Part shown: positions 8,065 through 16,448 of the stretch, piece by piece | Numbering within the stretch: position 1 is the first letter of the stretch | Layout of the letters: each line of letters begins with the position of its first letter | Assembly: GCA_038527215.1 (NCBI GenBank) | Contig: JBCBGC010000025.1 | Location: 1 to 64,000 of the forward strand | Direction of reading: 5' to 3' | From: JAWPMV01 sp038527215 | GTDB lineage: Bacteria; Bacteroidota; Bacteroidia; J057 | Length of the DNA: 64,000 nt | The notes under the pieces: generated by a model | Seen by the model: the letters and a program-made list of their open reading frames with translations, nothing else | What the model was told of the DNA's origin: nothing | The model's database searches: none | Position numbers and translations under genes: made by a program

Positions 8065-9678
8065 ATGTCGGAGACCACTAAATACATTTTTGTCACCGGT
8101 GGGGTGACATCCTCATTAGGAAAGGGGATTTTGGGTGCCTCATTGGCCAAACTGCTGCAATTACGTGGCTATTCCACCACCATCCAGAAATTTGACCCCT
8201 ATATCAACATTGATCCGGGCACCCTCAATCCCTATGAACACGGAGAATGCTATGTGACCGAAGATGGAGCAGAAACGGACCTGGATCTGGGGCACTACGA
8301 GCGCTTCCTGAATGTTCCTACCTCTCAGGCCAACAATGTTACCACTGGCAAGATCTACCAGACCGTCATTAAGCGGGAAAGGATGGGAGAGTATGGAGGA
8401 AAAACCGTGCAGGTAATTCCTCACATTACCGACGAAATCAAACGTCGGTTTACTTTGATCAATAAGAATAAACAGTTTGACATCATCTTCACCGAGATAG
8501 GCGGTACCGTAGGGGATATTGAGTCTCTTCCTTATATCGAGGCGATGCGTCAGTTTCGATATGAGCATGGTCCTGAGCATTGCTTGGTTATCCACCTCAC
8601 CCTGGTTCCTTATCTGGGCGCGGTAGGGGAGTTGAAAACCAAACCTACCCAGCACTCCGTTAAAATGCTGCTCCAATCCGGGGTGCAGCCAGATATCCTG
8701 GTCTGCCGCGCCGAACGGAAAATCCCTTTGGATGTGAAAACCAAAGTGGCCCGCTTCTGCAATGTGAGCCTGGATTCTGTGATCGAAAACGTAAATGCGG
8801 CTACCATATATGAGGTGCCGATGTTTTTACATAAAGAAAAGCTAGACGAGGTGAGTTTACGTAAGCTCAACCTGCCGATGCGCACGGACCCTGATTTCAC
8901 CTACTGGAAGAATTTTGTCGGTAGGCTAAAAAATCCTGCTGATGATGTCACCATCGGTTTGGTCGGAAAATATGTGGAATTGCATGATTCCTACCTGTCC
9001 ATCTCCGAGGCTTTGAAGATAGCCGGGGCAGAGAATGAGTTAAATGTGAACATTGAGTGGGTTCACTCTGAAGATATCACCCAGTCCAATGTCGAGCGGC
9101 TGTTAGGTAGCGTAGATGGCATATTAGTCGCTCCTGGTTTTGGAGAGCGGGGCATAGAAGGCAAAATCATTGCGGCCCAATACGCCCGCGAGCAAAAGGT
9201 ACCCTTTTATGGGATTTGTCTGGGCATGCAAATCGCGGTCATTGAGTTTGGCAGGAATGTCTTAAAAAAAGCGGAAGCGGACAGTACGGAGTTTTCTCCC
9301 AAAACCAAAGATCCGGTCATCGATATGATGGAGGAGCAGAAAAAGGTAACCCAACTGGGAGGAACCATGCGATTGGGTTCTTATGAGTGTGAGCTAAAAC
9401 GCAATTCTCTGGCTCATAAAGCCTATCAGAAAACCCGCATTAAAGAACGGCACCGGCACCGCTTCGAATTTAACTCTGCCTACAAAGGGGCTTACGAGAA
9501 AAAGGGCATGATGATGACCGGGATTAATCCTGAAACGGAACTTGCCGAAATAATTGAGCTCAAGGGACATCCCTATTTTATGGGCACGCAATTTCATCCG
9601 GAATACAAAAGCACGGTGGAAAGTCCTCACCCTTTGTTTTTGTCCTTTATCAATGCTGCTTATAAGAATCGGAAGTAA
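8065..9678 (+). CDS. pyrG: CTP synthase (glutamine hydrolysing)
   Basis: 537 residues, the usual length. The enzyme makes CTP from UTP, ATP and glutamine in the cytoplasm, the last step of pyrimidine nucleotide synthesis. The synthetase domain (about 1-270) shows the P-loop-like start VTGGVTSSLGKGI (residues 10-22) and conserved IDPGTLNPYEHGE and EIGGTVGDIES segments. The class I glutaminase domain (about 290-537) has the nucleophile Cys385 in GICLGMQ and the His-Glu pair in QFHPEY. A probable promoter lies just upstream. Nothing unusual. Confidence 0.98.
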   Translation: MSETTKYIFVTGGVTSSLGKGILGASLAKLLQLRGYSTTIQKFDPYINIDPGTLNPYEHGECYVTEDGAETDLDLGHYERFLNVPTSQANNVTTGKIYQTVIKRERMGEYGGKTVQVIPHITDEIKRRFTLINKNKQFDIIFTEIGGTVGDIESLPYIEAMRQFRYEHGPEHCLVIHLTLVPYLGAVGELKTKPTQHSVKMLLQSGVQPDILVCRAERKIPLDVKTKVARFCNVSLDSVIENVNAATIYEVPMFLHKEKLDEVSLRKLNLPMRTDPDFTYWKNFVGRLKNPADDVTIGLVGKYVELHDSYLSISEALKIAGAENELNVNIEWVHSEDITQSNVERLLGSVDGILVAPGFGERGIEGKIIAAQYAREQKVPFYGICLGMQIAVIEFGRNVLKKAEADSTEFSPKTKDPVIDMMEEQKKVTQLGGTMRLGSYECELKRNSLAHKAYQKTRIKERHRHRFEFNSAYKGAYEKKGMMMTGINPETELAEIIELKGHPYFMGTQFHPEYKSTVESPHPLFLSFINAAYKNRK

Positions 9679-9734
9679 AGCAGAAGATTCCAGAGGAATC
9701 ATGTGGCGGGCAGGAAGTTTTGGAAAAATGTCCG

Positions 9735-9742
9735 TAACTTTG
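9735..9742 (+). promoter_or_regulatory. Possible yidC promoter -7 box TAACTTTG
   Basis: An exact TAnnTTTG match in the 183-bp gap between pyrG and yidC, giving a leader of about 115 bp. No TTTG is present at the standard distance upstream, so the call rests on the -7 box alone. Confidence 0.3.
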
Positions 9743-9861
9743 GCCCCTCATTAGCAGATCATTCGGAACTGTAATTTTTGCTTCCAACCTGCGACTAATA
9801 ACAGGAATCCTTACAAGTATTACTGTTTAACCTTATACAAAACGAGAACTGATCTCCCATC

Positions 9862-11778
9862 ATGGATAGAAATGCGATTACGGGCATAGTGTTGATGACA
9901 TTGTTGACGGTGGTGTATTTTTCTTTTTTTGCCCCAGAACCGCCTCCTCCGCCCGATAACCCCAGTCCTGCTCAGGAAAGTATCATGGCGGATGCAACCC
10001 CAAACCAGGATTCTGTTTTGGAAGAAGTGCCCGAAGTAGTCATCTCGCCTGAGGCAGAGGATAGTGCCCAACAGGCAGAAATGGTCCGGACCTTTGGGGC
10101 TTTTTACCAACTGGTAGAAGGAGAAGAGGGAAGCATCGAGGTAAGCACGGATAAACTTAGTCTGACCATAGATAACAAAGGCGGCGCCATCCGGGAAGCA
10201 TTTCTGAATGATTTCCGAACCTATGATAGCCTGCCCTTACCGGTTATTCAAAATCACCCGAATAACCGTTTTTCGTTTGAGTTTTTGAATGGAAATAAGC
10301 CACTGGCCAGCAGTGAGTTGTTCTTCACTCCCTCCGCAAAATCCCTTGAGGTGAAGGGAACGGACAGCGCCACCCTGGTGATGCGGGCTGCGATTGACGA
10401 TGAGCGAGCGATTGAGCAGGTGTATACCTTTTATGGAGATCGCTATGATCTTGGATATGAAATCCGCTTTCTGGGCATGGAAAACATCCTGAGGACTTCC
10501 ACTTACTATGAGTTGGACTGGACTTCATATCTACCCAAGACGGAGCTCTCCCTGACTAACATGCGGCAGAAAACCTCCATTGCCTATCGCATGGTGAACC
10601 GGGTGGAGAAAATGACGCCCTCTAATGAGATTACCGAGGAAGTGCTAAAATCCTCCGTGGATTGGGTTTCCTTTAAAAGCCAGTTTTTCTCCCAAATCCT
10701 GATGGCTGATAAAGACTTCAGGTCTGGGAAGGTGACCATGCGAACCCCGGAATCTGAAGAAATCAACCGGGTGATGGACGCCAGCCTCAAGGTAGACATT
10801 GCCAGAGGGGCTGAAATCAGCAACAAATTTCAAATGTTCCTGGGGCCCAATGAATATTCCACCCTTTCTTCCTACGATCGGGGACTGGAAGAAGAAATGG
10901 ACCTGGGCTGGTGGTTCATCAGTTTCATCAATATTGGAACCACTTACATCTTCAAATTTCTGGAGCAGTATATCAGCAACTACGGCATCATCATCATTAT
11001 TCTGGCGGTGTTGATCCGGACCATGGTACTGCCCCTTACCTTCCGGAGTTATAAATCAATGGCTAAGATGCGGGTGCTGAACGCTACCCCTGAGATCAAG
11101 GCCTTGGATGAAAAATATAAGGATGACGCCCAGAAACTGCAGATGGCCAAAATGGGTATTTATCGGGAAATGGGGGTCAGCATGTTTGGCGGATGTTTGC
11201 CGATGTTGCTGTCCTACCCGTTTTTGATTGCGCTCTTCTTTTTCTTCCCACAAAGTGTAGAGTTGAGGCAGCAATCCTTCCTCTGGGCCAATGACTTGTC
11301 TACCTATGACTCGATCCTGTCCTGGGACGCCCAGATACCGATTCTCAGCAGCATCTATGGCAACCATGTGAGTTTGTTCTGTCTGTTGATGGCTATTTCT
11401 ACGATGGTATATAGCTACTACCAGCAGAAATCTCAGCCTAATACCGGCAATGCCATGTTCAAGTATCTGCCGTTTATCATGCCGGTATTCCTGCTCATAT
11501 TCTTGAACAACTACGCTTCCGGGCTGAGCTTATATTACCTCACCTCTAACCTGATTTCTATCTCTCAAACCTTGCTGATTCGCCGGACCTTGAATGACGA
11601 GGAACTGCTTGAGCAGATGCGCGCTACTTCCAAGGCTCAAAAAGGGAAGAAAGGCAAGAAAAAGAGTAAAGGCCGACTGGAGAAGTGGATGGATAGCCAG
11701 CAGAAGAAACAACAGGAAATCCTGAAGCAACGTCAGCAGGCTCAAGGCAAAAGCCGCAGTAGTCGAAGAAAAAAATAG
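9862..11778 (+). CDS. yidC: Membrane protein insertase YidC
   Basis: 638 residues. YidC inserts and folds membrane proteins, alone or with SecYEG. The N-terminal helix (about 6-24) is followed by a Pro-rich linker, the large periplasmic beta domain (about 90-350), and the conserved Oxa1 core with five membrane helices from about residue 360 (GIIIIILAVLIRTMVLPLTF; the Arg in this segment is the conserved hydrophilic-groove residue) to about 590. The C-terminal tail is long and very basic (KGKKGKKKSKGRLEK), suited to ribosome contact and common in Bacteroidota YidC. It follows pyrG, a frequent neighbour in this phylum, and is closed by a strong terminator. Confidence 0.97.
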   Translation: MDRNAITGIVLMTLLTVVYFSFFAPEPPPPPDNPSPAQESIMADATPNQDSVLEEVPEVVISPEAEDSAQQAEMVRTFGAFYQLVEGEEGSIEVSTDKLSLTIDNKGGAIREAFLNDFRTYDSLPLPVIQNHPNNRFSFEFLNGNKPLASSELFFTPSAKSLEVKGTDSATLVMRAAIDDERAIEQVYTFYGDRYDLGYEIRFLGMENILRTSTYYELDWTSYLPKTELSLTNMRQKTSIAYRMVNRVEKMTPSNEITEEVLKSSVDWVSFKSQFFSQILMADKDFRSGKVTMRTPESEEINRVMDASLKVDIARGAEISNKFQMFLGPNEYSTLSSYDRGLEEEMDLGWWFISFINIGTTYIFKFLEQYISNYGIIIIILAVLIRTMVLPLTFRSYKSMAKMRVLNATPEIKALDEKYKDDAQKLQMAKMGIYREMGVSMFGGCLPMLLSYPFLIALFFFFPQSVELRQQSFLWANDLSTYDSILSWDAQIPILSSIYGNHVSLFCLLMAISTMVYSYYQQKSQPNTGNAMFKYLPFIMPVFLLIFLNNYASGLSLYYLTSNLISISQTLLIRRTLNDEELLEQMRATSKAQKGKKGKKKSKGRLEKWMDSQQKKQQEILKQRQQAQGKSRSSRRKK

Positions 11779-11799
11779 ATTGCTATAAGATCAAAACAG

Positions 11800-11830
11800 A
11801 AAAGGCTGGTCCCTCGGGATCAGCCTTTTT
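11800..11830 (+). terminator. Rho-independent terminator of yidC
   Basis: A perfect AAAAGGCTG/CAGCCTTTT stem (11800-11808 with 11821-11829), extended inside by paired GTCCC/GGGAT, ends in a T run. It lies 22 bp after the yidC stop. Confidence 0.85.
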
Positions 11831-11835
11831 GTATG

Positions 11836-11864
11836 AAAAAAGGCGAGTTGTGTGACTCACCTTT
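11836..11864 (-). terminator. Rho-independent terminator for the small minus-strand gene
   Basis: AAAGGTGAGT/ACTCGCCTTT on the minus strand (one wobble pair, 6-nt loop) is followed by six T. Its position, 32 bp past the stop of the 72-residue ORF at 11896-12114, supports that ORF as a real gene. Confidence 0.7.
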
Positions 11865-11895
11865 ATCTAAGATCGGCTATGGAAGGATCTATGTT

Positions 11896-12114
11896 TTACT
11901 CGATACAGCCCATAAGTTTAGATAGCTCAACGCTATCTTGCTGCGGACTGGGGAGATAGGGGGTTTCAGGTATTACCTTCGCTGGGCTGACCACCGGGTC
12001 AAGCGTGGGTAGGGGAGCATAGGAAAGACTTAGGTAAAAAAGGAGGAACAATCCCAAGGTTAGCAGGGGACTTCCTGGTAGTTTCTGGCTCCATCCTTTG
12101 AAGAGAGTTTTCAT
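11896..12114 (-). CDS. Small single-pass membrane or exported protein
   Basis: 72 residues: a basic N-terminus (MKTLFKGWSQK), one hydrophobic helix (LLTLGLFLLFYLSLSY, about 17-32) and a Pro-rich, acidic tail. The ORF is between two oppositely oriented genes and is followed by its own terminator on the minus strand, which is the best argument that it is expressed. No family recognised. The hydrophobic part could also be an uncleaved signal peptide. Confidence 0.55.
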   Translation of the reverse strand: MKTLFKGWSQKLPGSPLLTLGLFLLFYLSLSYAPLPTLDPVVSPAKVIPETPYLPSPQQDSVELSKLMGCIE

Positions 12115-12289
12115 GAGAATGTAGTTAGTGTCTATTATGCATTACGCAGCGAAAAGCCGAAAAGATGTTAATGGCTTGTTAAAGTTTGAAAGATAGACGC
12201 TTGATAGACGTATGAATACATCTTTTTCGTTGCATATAGCGAATAATTTCTCCTTACCTTTCTAAAAAAGGAGCTGACTATTTTTAGGC

Positions 12290-14767
12290 ATGCAATCCCC
12301 TTCTTCTCCAATTAACCGCGTGTTCCAATTCCTCCAGCAAGTATGGAGGCGCCTGCCGGCAGGTCTGAGAGCCTGGATCCGTAAGCGTCCCTGGAAATGG
12401 GCTGTATGGGCCTTATTGTTGGGACTCTACATTTTTAGCCTGCCTAAGCCACTCTTTCAAACGCCCTATTCCACTGTCCTATTGGACCAAAACACGCAAT
12501 TATTAGGGGCCAGAATCGCCAAAGATGGACAGTGGAGGTTTCCGAGCCTGGACAGCGTACCCGCTAAATTTGCAACTGCCATTGTCGCCTTTGAGGATAA
12601 GCGGTTCTACCACCATCCTGGCGTTGATCCCCTCGCTACCGCCCGAGCTATCCGGCTGAATGTGGGCCGGGGAGAGGTCGTCAGTGGCGGGAGTACCCTG
12701 AGCATGCAGGTGATCCGGCTGGCCAGACAAGGGCAGGCCCGGACCTTCAAAGAAAAATTCCTGGAGATGATCCTGGCTACCCGATTGGAATGGTCCTATT
12801 CCAAGGAGGAAATTCTGAATTTATACGCTTCTCATGCCCCCTTTGGGGGCAATGTTGTGGGACTGGAGGCTGCTTCCTGGAAATACTTCGGTCGCAAACC
12901 GCATGCCTTAAGCTGGGCTGAATCCAGCATGTTGGCCGTCCTCCCCAATTCTCCCAGCCTCATTCACCCAGGAAGAAACCGGGAGGCGCTCCGGAAAAAA
13001 AGGAACGCGCTGCTGTTGAAGTTGAAAGAAAATGGGGCGATGGACTCCCTTACTTATGCTTCCGCCATCCTAGAGCCCCTGCCGGATAAACCCTTGCCTT
13101 TGCCCCGGTATGCAGATCATCTGTTGGATAAGGTCCAGCAAGGAAAACTTAGCTCCTCCGCTGGGCCAAACCAGCATTTCGTCAGTACCCTGGATAAAGG
13201 CCTGCAAATCAGAGCTCAGGCCATCATTGCTCAACAACATGAACGGCTCTCTGAAATGGGCATACATAATGCTGCTGCCCTGGTCGTTGAGGTGAAAACG
13301 GGGAATGTGTTGGCTTACGTCGGCAATACCACAGATCCGGAATATGCGCATCAGAATGCAGTTGATATCATTCCGGCTCCGCGGAGTTCCGGAAGTATTC
13401 TCAAGCCTTTTCTGTATGCCGCGATGCTGGATGAAGGCGAAATTCTCCCCACTACCTTGATTCCAGATGTGCCCTCTTATTTTGGCGGCTTTAGCCCGAA
13501 GAATTACAACCGGACCTATCAGGGAGCAGTTCCTGCCCATTTTGCCCTGGCCCAATCCCTGAATATTCCATCGGTGCATATGCTAAACCAATTCGGGCTG
13601 GCGCGCTTCCAATACCAACTGAAACGCATGGGATTGACCACTTTGCATCGGCCTTCCCATGAGTATGGCCTTACCCTGATATTGGGGGGGGCAGAGACCT
13701 GTCTCTGGGACCTGGCGGGCTCATACGCCAGTATGGCCAGAACCCTGGATTTATACAGCCATTACATCGGGCAGTATGATCCCCATGCTTTCAGGCCCTT
13801 AAATCTAAGCCTGGCTAACAGTCAGGAGCCGCTGAGCTATGAAGCCTTTGATCAACTAGAGGCCTCTGCCCCTTTGGGAGCAGGAGCTATTTGGCATACC
13901 ATGGAAGCCATGGTGGAGGTCACCCGACCAGAAGCAGAGGGATACTGGCGGAACTTTGCCTCTTCGCATAAGATTGCCTGGAAAACAGGCACCAGCCACG
14001 GCTTCAGAGATGCCTGGTCTATTGGCTGCACGCCTGATTATGTGGTGGCAGTCTGGGTGGGAAATGCAGATGGGGAAGGTAGACCTGGCCTGGTTGGCTC
14101 CCGGGCAGCTGCGCCCATCATGTTCCGTCTGTTTGAAAGCCTGCCGCTAAGTGATCGCTGGTTCAGGCAGCCCTTCGATGATATGGCTTTTATCGGAACC
14201 TGTAGACAAAGCGGCTTGCGAGGCGGGCGTTTTTGTCCGGAGGTAGATACCACCTGGGTACCCAACGCAGGTCGTAAGGCCCATGCCTGTGCCTATCATC
14301 AGCCTATTCATCTGGACCCTTCCGCTCAGTGGCGCGTCAACAGTAGCTGCGTTTCCCCGCTGGACATGGTGAAAAAGACCTTTTTTATGCTTCCACCCAG
14401 ACAAGCCATCTACTACAGAAGTCAGCATCCCCAATATGAAGACTTACCGCCCTGGCGGGAAGACTGTCTGGTGTTAGCAGAGAACCGTTCCGGGCCTATG
14501 CAGATAGTTTATCCCAACCGAGGAACGCAAATCTATGTCCCGGTAGAATTGGATGGCAGGATGGGCCGGACGGTGTTTGAAGCCGTGCATCAGGACCCTA
14601 AGGCAACCATTTTCTGGCACCTCGATGAAACCTATGTAGGCCAGACCCAGGAGTTTCATGAACTGGGATTGAATCCCAAACCAGGGACGCATTGGCTTAC
14701 CCTGGTGGATCAGGATGGACAGACGGTTTCAAGAAAATTCGAAATTCTCCCCCGGGCGAAGGATTAA
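12290..14767 (+). CDS. pbpC: Penicillin-binding protein 1C (bifunctional glycosyltransferase/transpeptidase)
   Basis: 825 residues. It polymerises and cross-links peptidoglycan at the outer face of the inner membrane. Order of parts: cytoplasmic basic tail, membrane helix (about 38-50), GT51 glycosyltransferase with catalytic Glu102 in AFEDKRFYHHPGVD and GGSTLSMQ, transpeptidase domain with Ser369 in the SxxK motif (SILK) and KTG at 565-567, and a C-terminal PBP1C-specific domain (about 740-825, BiPBP_C type). In Proteobacteria pbpC is usually beside an alpha-2-macroglobulin gene; no such gene is present here. No promoter could be assigned with confidence; TACCTTTC at 12255-12262 is one base off the -7 consensus. 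Confidence 0.95.
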   Translation: MQSPSSPINRVFQFLQQVWRRLPAGLRAWIRKRPWKWAVWALLLGLYIFSLPKPLFQTPYSTVLLDQNTQLLGARIAKDGQWRFPSLDSVPAKFATAIVAFEDKRFYHHPGVDPLATARAIRLNVGRGEVVSGGSTLSMQVIRLARQGQARTFKEKFLEMILATRLEWSYSKEEILNLYASHAPFGGNVVGLEAASWKYFGRKPHALSWAESSMLAVLPNSPSLIHPGRNREALRKKRNALLLKLKENGAMDSLTYASAILEPLPDKPLPLPRYADHLLDKVQQGKLSSSAGPNQHFVSTLDKGLQIRAQAIIAQQHERLSEMGIHNAAALVVEVKTGNVLAYVGNTTDPEYAHQNAVDIIPAPRSSGSILKPFLYAAMLDEGEILPTTLIPDVPSYFGGFSPKNYNRTYQGAVPAHFALAQSLNIPSVHMLNQFGLARFQYQLKRMGLTTLHRPSHEYGLTLILGGAETCLWDLAGSYASMARTLDLYSHYIGQYDPHAFRPLNLSLANSQEPLSYEAFDQLEASAPLGAGAIWHTMEAMVEVTRPEAEGYWRNFASSHKIAWKTGTSHGFRDAWSIGCTPDYVVAVWVGNADGEGRPGLVGSRAAAPIMFRLFESLPLSDRWFRQPFDDMAFIGTCRQSGLRGGRFCPEVDTTWVPNAGRKAHACAYHQPIHLDPSAQWRVNSSCVSPLDMVKKTFFMLPPRQAIYYRSQHPQYEDLPPWREDCLVLAENRSGPMQIVYPNRGTQIYVPVELDGRMGRTVFEAVHQDPKATIFWHLDETYVGQTQEFHELGLNPKPGTHWLTLVDQDGQTVSRKFEILPRAKD

Positions 14768-15153
14768 GATCAGTGCATAAGGGGTAACGTCTGCTTACTT
14801 ATCCGAATAATTCCCATGTAAGCTTTTGCCGAAAAGATAAAATCAAAAATAGAAGTAGGAAGGGCTAATTCGCTGATAATAAGAGCTCTTACCTGATTCA
14901 TGCTGCTTTCTTCTGAAGGAGCGGTAGCATTTTGTCTATTTCGCCTGATGAAAGTTTTACCCAGAATTTGGTCAATTCTTACGATAATGGGGCATTAAAA
15001 ATGTTTAATTTTTGAGGAAGCTTTAGATGATTGGGGAATCATCTACCCTCACAAGCTTCTGTATACTCAGCACCACGTTGAGTTTGGGTTTTGGGTCTTG
15101 CTCTTGCCATGTTGGGCTCAGCGGAAAGCAAATAAGTTTTGCTAACTTGCCCT
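14768..15153. other. Intergenic region with a hairpin and no clear gene
   Basis: 386 bp between pbpC and the NRDE gene. The only structure is a strong hairpin at 15017-15059: TAGATGATT/AATCATCTA with a GGGG loop, extended by GAAGCTT/AAGCTTC with a 7-nt bulge. No T run follows it on the plus strand. A 43-codon ORF (14770-14901, minus) is open but has no recognisable features. Tandem TTTG-rich sequence at 15083-15100 may belong to a promoter for the next gene. Confidence 0.5.
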
Positions 15154-15921
15154 ATGTGCCTGATTCTTTTCGCTTATCGAACGCATCCTGATCTGGAATT
15201 AGTCCTGGGGGCTAATAGAGACGAATTTTATGGTCGACCTACCGCTGTCTCAGGCTGGTGGGACGATCACCCGAATATTTTAGCTGGGAGAGACCTGCAG
15301 GCCGGGGGCACCTGGATGGGGATTACCAAAGCGGGCCGCTGGGCTGCCATTACCAACTACCGGGAATTACCCCAGAAGGAAGGCGTACCTTCCCGGGGAG
15401 ATCTGGTCAAAGATTATTTGGTAGGCTATGATTCGCCTGCCAGCTACTTCGAGAAAATCCAACCGCATGCCGACGCCTATAATGGATTCAACCTTTTGCT
15501 AGGGGATTCGGATGCTTTGTGGTACTACGGGAATAAAGGCCCGGACCCCAGGCCGTTGGAACCGGGCATCTATGGCTTGAGCAATCATTTGCTCGACTCT
15601 CCCTGGCCTAAGGTAGAACAGGGGAAAACTGATCTCCGAAACATCCTGACTCAACCCGCCTGGCAGCCAGAGGATGTCTTTAGCATGCTCGGTAATCCTG
15701 CCTTGTATCCTGATGATCAACTTCCCAAAACGGGTGTCCCCCTGGAATGGGAAAGGAGGTTATCTGCTGCTTTCATTCGCAGCCCCCAATATGGCACCCG
15801 TTTGTCCACGGTTCTCCAGATTGATTCTCAAGGCAAAATAGACTGGCAGGAAAGAAGTTTTCAACCTTCAGAAGGACATGTGTCCTATTCCTTCACAATG
15901 AAGTCTCAGGAATTATCCTAG
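15154..15921 (+). CDS. NRDE/TANGO2 family protein
   Basis: 255 residues from the ATG at 15154; an in-frame TTG at 15139 is rejected because this family begins with Met-Cys, the Cys2 becoming the exposed N-terminal residue as in Ntn-type hydrolases. The start MCLILFAY and the signature GANRDEFYGRPT are diagnostic, as is the GGTWMGI segment. The human homologue TANGO2 is linked to haem and lipid handling; the bacterial role is unknown. It is a single gene with about 530 bp of non-coding DNA after it. Confidence 0.9.
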   Translation: MCLILFAYRTHPDLELVLGANRDEFYGRPTAVSGWWDDHPNILAGRDLQAGGTWMGITKAGRWAAITNYRELPQKEGVPSRGDLVKDYLVGYDSPASYFEKIQPHADAYNGFNLLLGDSDALWYYGNKGPDPRPLEPGIYGLSNHLLDSPWPKVEQGKTDLRNILTQPAWQPEDVFSMLGNPALYPDDQLPKTGVPLEWERRLSAAFIRSPQYGTRLSTVLQIDSQGKIDWQERSFQPSEGHVSYSFTMKSQELS

Positions 15922-16448
15922 CCTCAAGTGTGATCGAATAATCCCTCCACCGGAAATTCGGGAAAAAATCCTGCAATAATTTGAGCCACTTTGGCCTTGT
16001 TTCCTTCCTTTTTCCCAGAGCCTTAACCTCATTCAACAGCAGTTTCAGAGAGCCGGTATGGCCATTTGTGATTTGCAAATTGCGAATGAATCATTTCCAA
16101 ATTACCCTTTCCACGGTGCAGGGGTATTTTTTTGAGTGATAAATATACTATTGATAATAATTCTAACGATGTTATGAGGATTTTACCAAAATTCCCTCCG
16201 GCACATACCACACAAAAATAGCGGGGTAGGAGCAGGCCCGTCTTTTCCCAAAAAGAATGTAAGAGAAATCTGATTGTCCGAAATTCCTGATATTGGGAGT
16301 GGTGTAAGCAGTGGTATATTTTAAGGTAACTATAATCCATTGATTGTATTTAATTGATTTTCGAAAAGATTCTGTTACCCAATTAAAAGAGTCAGCATCA
16401 TCAATTAACTGATAAGCTCTTTTGTAGCCACCTTAAAGAAGACAAGCA
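15922..16448. other. Long intergenic region, AT-rich, no gene recognised
   Basis: 527 bp. The middle (16130-16190) is markedly AT-rich compared with its surroundings. Two minus-strand ORFs (61 and 103 codons) overlap here, but neither has a signal peptide, recognisable motifs or sensible neighbours. TTTTG at 16420-16424, 25 bp before the caspase gene, could be part of a promoter but lacks the TA of the -7 consensus. Confidence 0.4.

Noticed and set aside
14770..14901. 43-codon minus-strand ORF in the pbpC-NRDE gap
   Set aside because: The frame stays open upstream of the ATG too, but it has no features; chance is likely for this length.
15893..16078. 61-codon minus-strand ORF overlapping the end of the NRDE gene
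   Set aside because: No family, no signal peptide, and it overlaps a well-supported gene; the sequence is somewhat protein-like but not enough to call.
16029..16340. 103-codon minus-strand ORF before the caspase gene
   Set aside because: Composition rich in His, Tyr and Leu as in chance frames of AT-rich DNA; no start context and no neighbour logic.
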